Below are positions 6,232-6,597 of a stretch of 6,597 bases of DNA, in pieces. Position numbers and translations under genes: made by a program. The notes under the pieces were generated by a model that worked only from the letters and a program-made list of their open reading frames with translations, did not search any database and was not told the DNA's origin. Every line of letters begins with the position of its first letter. Position 1 is the first letter of the stretch. Source of the DNA: Gemmatimonadota bacterium. Lineage in GTDB: Bacteria > Gemmatimonadota > Gemmatimonadetes > Longimicrobiales > RSA9. The stretch is taken from contig JACQPS010000154.1 in NCBI GenBank assembly GCA_016207445.1, positions 1 to 6,597 of the forward strand. The letters are read 5' to 3'.

Positions 6232-6597
6232 TTACGCTCCCGGCGGCCTCTGCGTCTCCGCGTCTCCGCGTGACCAGATGAAGAACGCGGGCGCACCCAG
6301 GAGCACGATCCCGAGGCCGATCAACCCTCGCTCCGGCTGCGCGATCAAAGTATTGAGCACGATGGCGGCCGCGGCCAGCACGAAGAGCGCCGGCGTCCAG
6401 GGGTAGCCCGGGACGCGGAACGGCCGGGGAGCGTCGGGACGGCGTCGTCGCAAAACGAAGACGGCGGCCGCGCCCAGGCCGTAGAAGATCCAGCCGGCGA
6501 ACACGACGTACGTGAGCAGCTGCTCGAACGTGCCGGTCGCGGCCAGGACCATGGCCCAGGCGGAGCTGGTGACCACGGCCGCGGCCGGCGTGCCGAA
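6232..6597 (-). CDS. APC family amino acid permease (partial, C-terminal 121 residues)
   Basis: This is the C-terminal end of an amino acid/polyamine/organocation superfamily permease; the frame is open to the right edge, so the N-terminal three quarters is missing. Residues in the fragment: hydrophobic segments at about 7-22, 28-50, 68-86 and 89-107, matching the last four helices of the 12-helix fold. The cytoplasmic loop RRRRPDAPRPFRVPGYPWTP (50-69) is a strong signature of LAT/SLC7-like bacterial permeases. The final residues after the last helix, SRGDAETQR (109-117), are encoded exactly by a copy of the ACGCGGAG repeat family, so the tail was probably acquired from that repeat. A GTG at 6576 is internal to the gene and not its start. 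Substrate specificity cannot be read from this part. The YfcC-like carrier lies downstream on the same strand. Confidence 0.9.
   Translation of the reverse strand, partial: FGTPAAAVVTSSAWAMVLAATGTFEQLLTYVVFAGWIFYGLGAAAVFVLRRRRPDAPRPFRVPGYPWTPALFVLAAAAIVLNTLIAQPERGLIGLGIVLLGAPAFFIWSRGDAETQRPPGA
6247..6273 (-). repeat. Junction repeat copy D (ACGCGGAG family), inside the permease 3' end
   Basis: On the minus strand it reads TC then ACGCGGAG, ACGCGGAG and ACGCAGAG, then G. It is in frame and encodes SRGDAETQR, the residues just before the last four of the permease. The permease TAA lies 13 bases further on. Confidence 0.8.

Larger units (their letters stand above)
6176..6273 (-). terminator. 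Long hairpin with T-rich tail after the permease gene (candidate intrinsic terminator)
   Basis: Copies D and C are inverted: positions 6273-6248 and 6191-6216 can pair at 23 of 26 positions (two A.A and one A.C mismatch) around a loop of about 31 bases that contains the permease stop codon. On the minus strand the stem is followed after seven bases by TTTTCTTT (6183-6176). This is terminator-like, but the loop is large and the T-run is offset from the stem. It may instead stabilise the mRNA end. The YfcC-like gene start lies about 27 bases beyond the T-run. Confidence 0.5.

Noticed and set aside
6191..6273. CRISPR array
   Set aside because: The repeats are inverted, only two at this place, and built of 8-nt units; there are no regular spacers and no cas genes.

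Overview
The window is very GC-rich bacterial DNA. All six genes I can support lie on the minus strand, so transcription runs from the right edge to the left. The long plus-strand open frames are antisense shadows typical of high GC. Three things together suggest an uncultured soil or sediment bacterium, possibly Gemmatimonadota (Longimicrobium-like): the gene set, an ECF sigma/anti-sigma pair with an Ala/Pro/Glu-rich tether, and dispersed ACGCGGAG-type repeats at gene junctions. The phylum is inferred from memory of similar sequences and is uncertain.

Layout in transcription order (right to left). (1) 6597-6232: C-terminal 121 residues of an APC-family amino acid permease, cut by the window edge. 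(2) 6149-4746: complete YfcC-family (DcuC/ArcD-like) carrier of 467 residues. These two form an amino acid or organic acid transport block. (3) 4536-2290: secreted VIT plus von Willebrand A domain protein with an intact MIDAS metal site. (4) 2251-1733: ECF RNA polymerase sigma factor. (5) 1749-484: transmembrane zinc-finger anti-sigma factor, overlapping the sigma gene by 17 nt. (6) 487-1: N-terminal 162 residues of a class V PLP aminotransferase, cysteine desulfurase-like, whose ATG overlaps the anti-sigma stop in an ATGA.

Genes 3-6 have gaps of 38 nt or less, or overlap, and look like one transcription unit. I read them as a cell-surface signalling cassette: an exported VIT/VWA protein, a membrane anti-sigma factor with a large extracytoplasmic part, the sigma factor it would hold, and a translationally coupled PLP enzyme. 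That functional link is inference from gene order.

The most unusual non-coding feature is a short repeat family of about 26 bp. It is built of TC followed by roughly three 8-nt units close to ACGCGGAG. Four clear copies lie at gene junctions, and a degenerate copy may lie in the 5' end of the aminotransferase gene. Two copies face each other around the permease stop codon and could form a long hairpin followed by a T-rich stretch. One of these encodes the permease's last residues. No rRNA, tRNA, CRISPR array, insertion sequence or integrase was seen.
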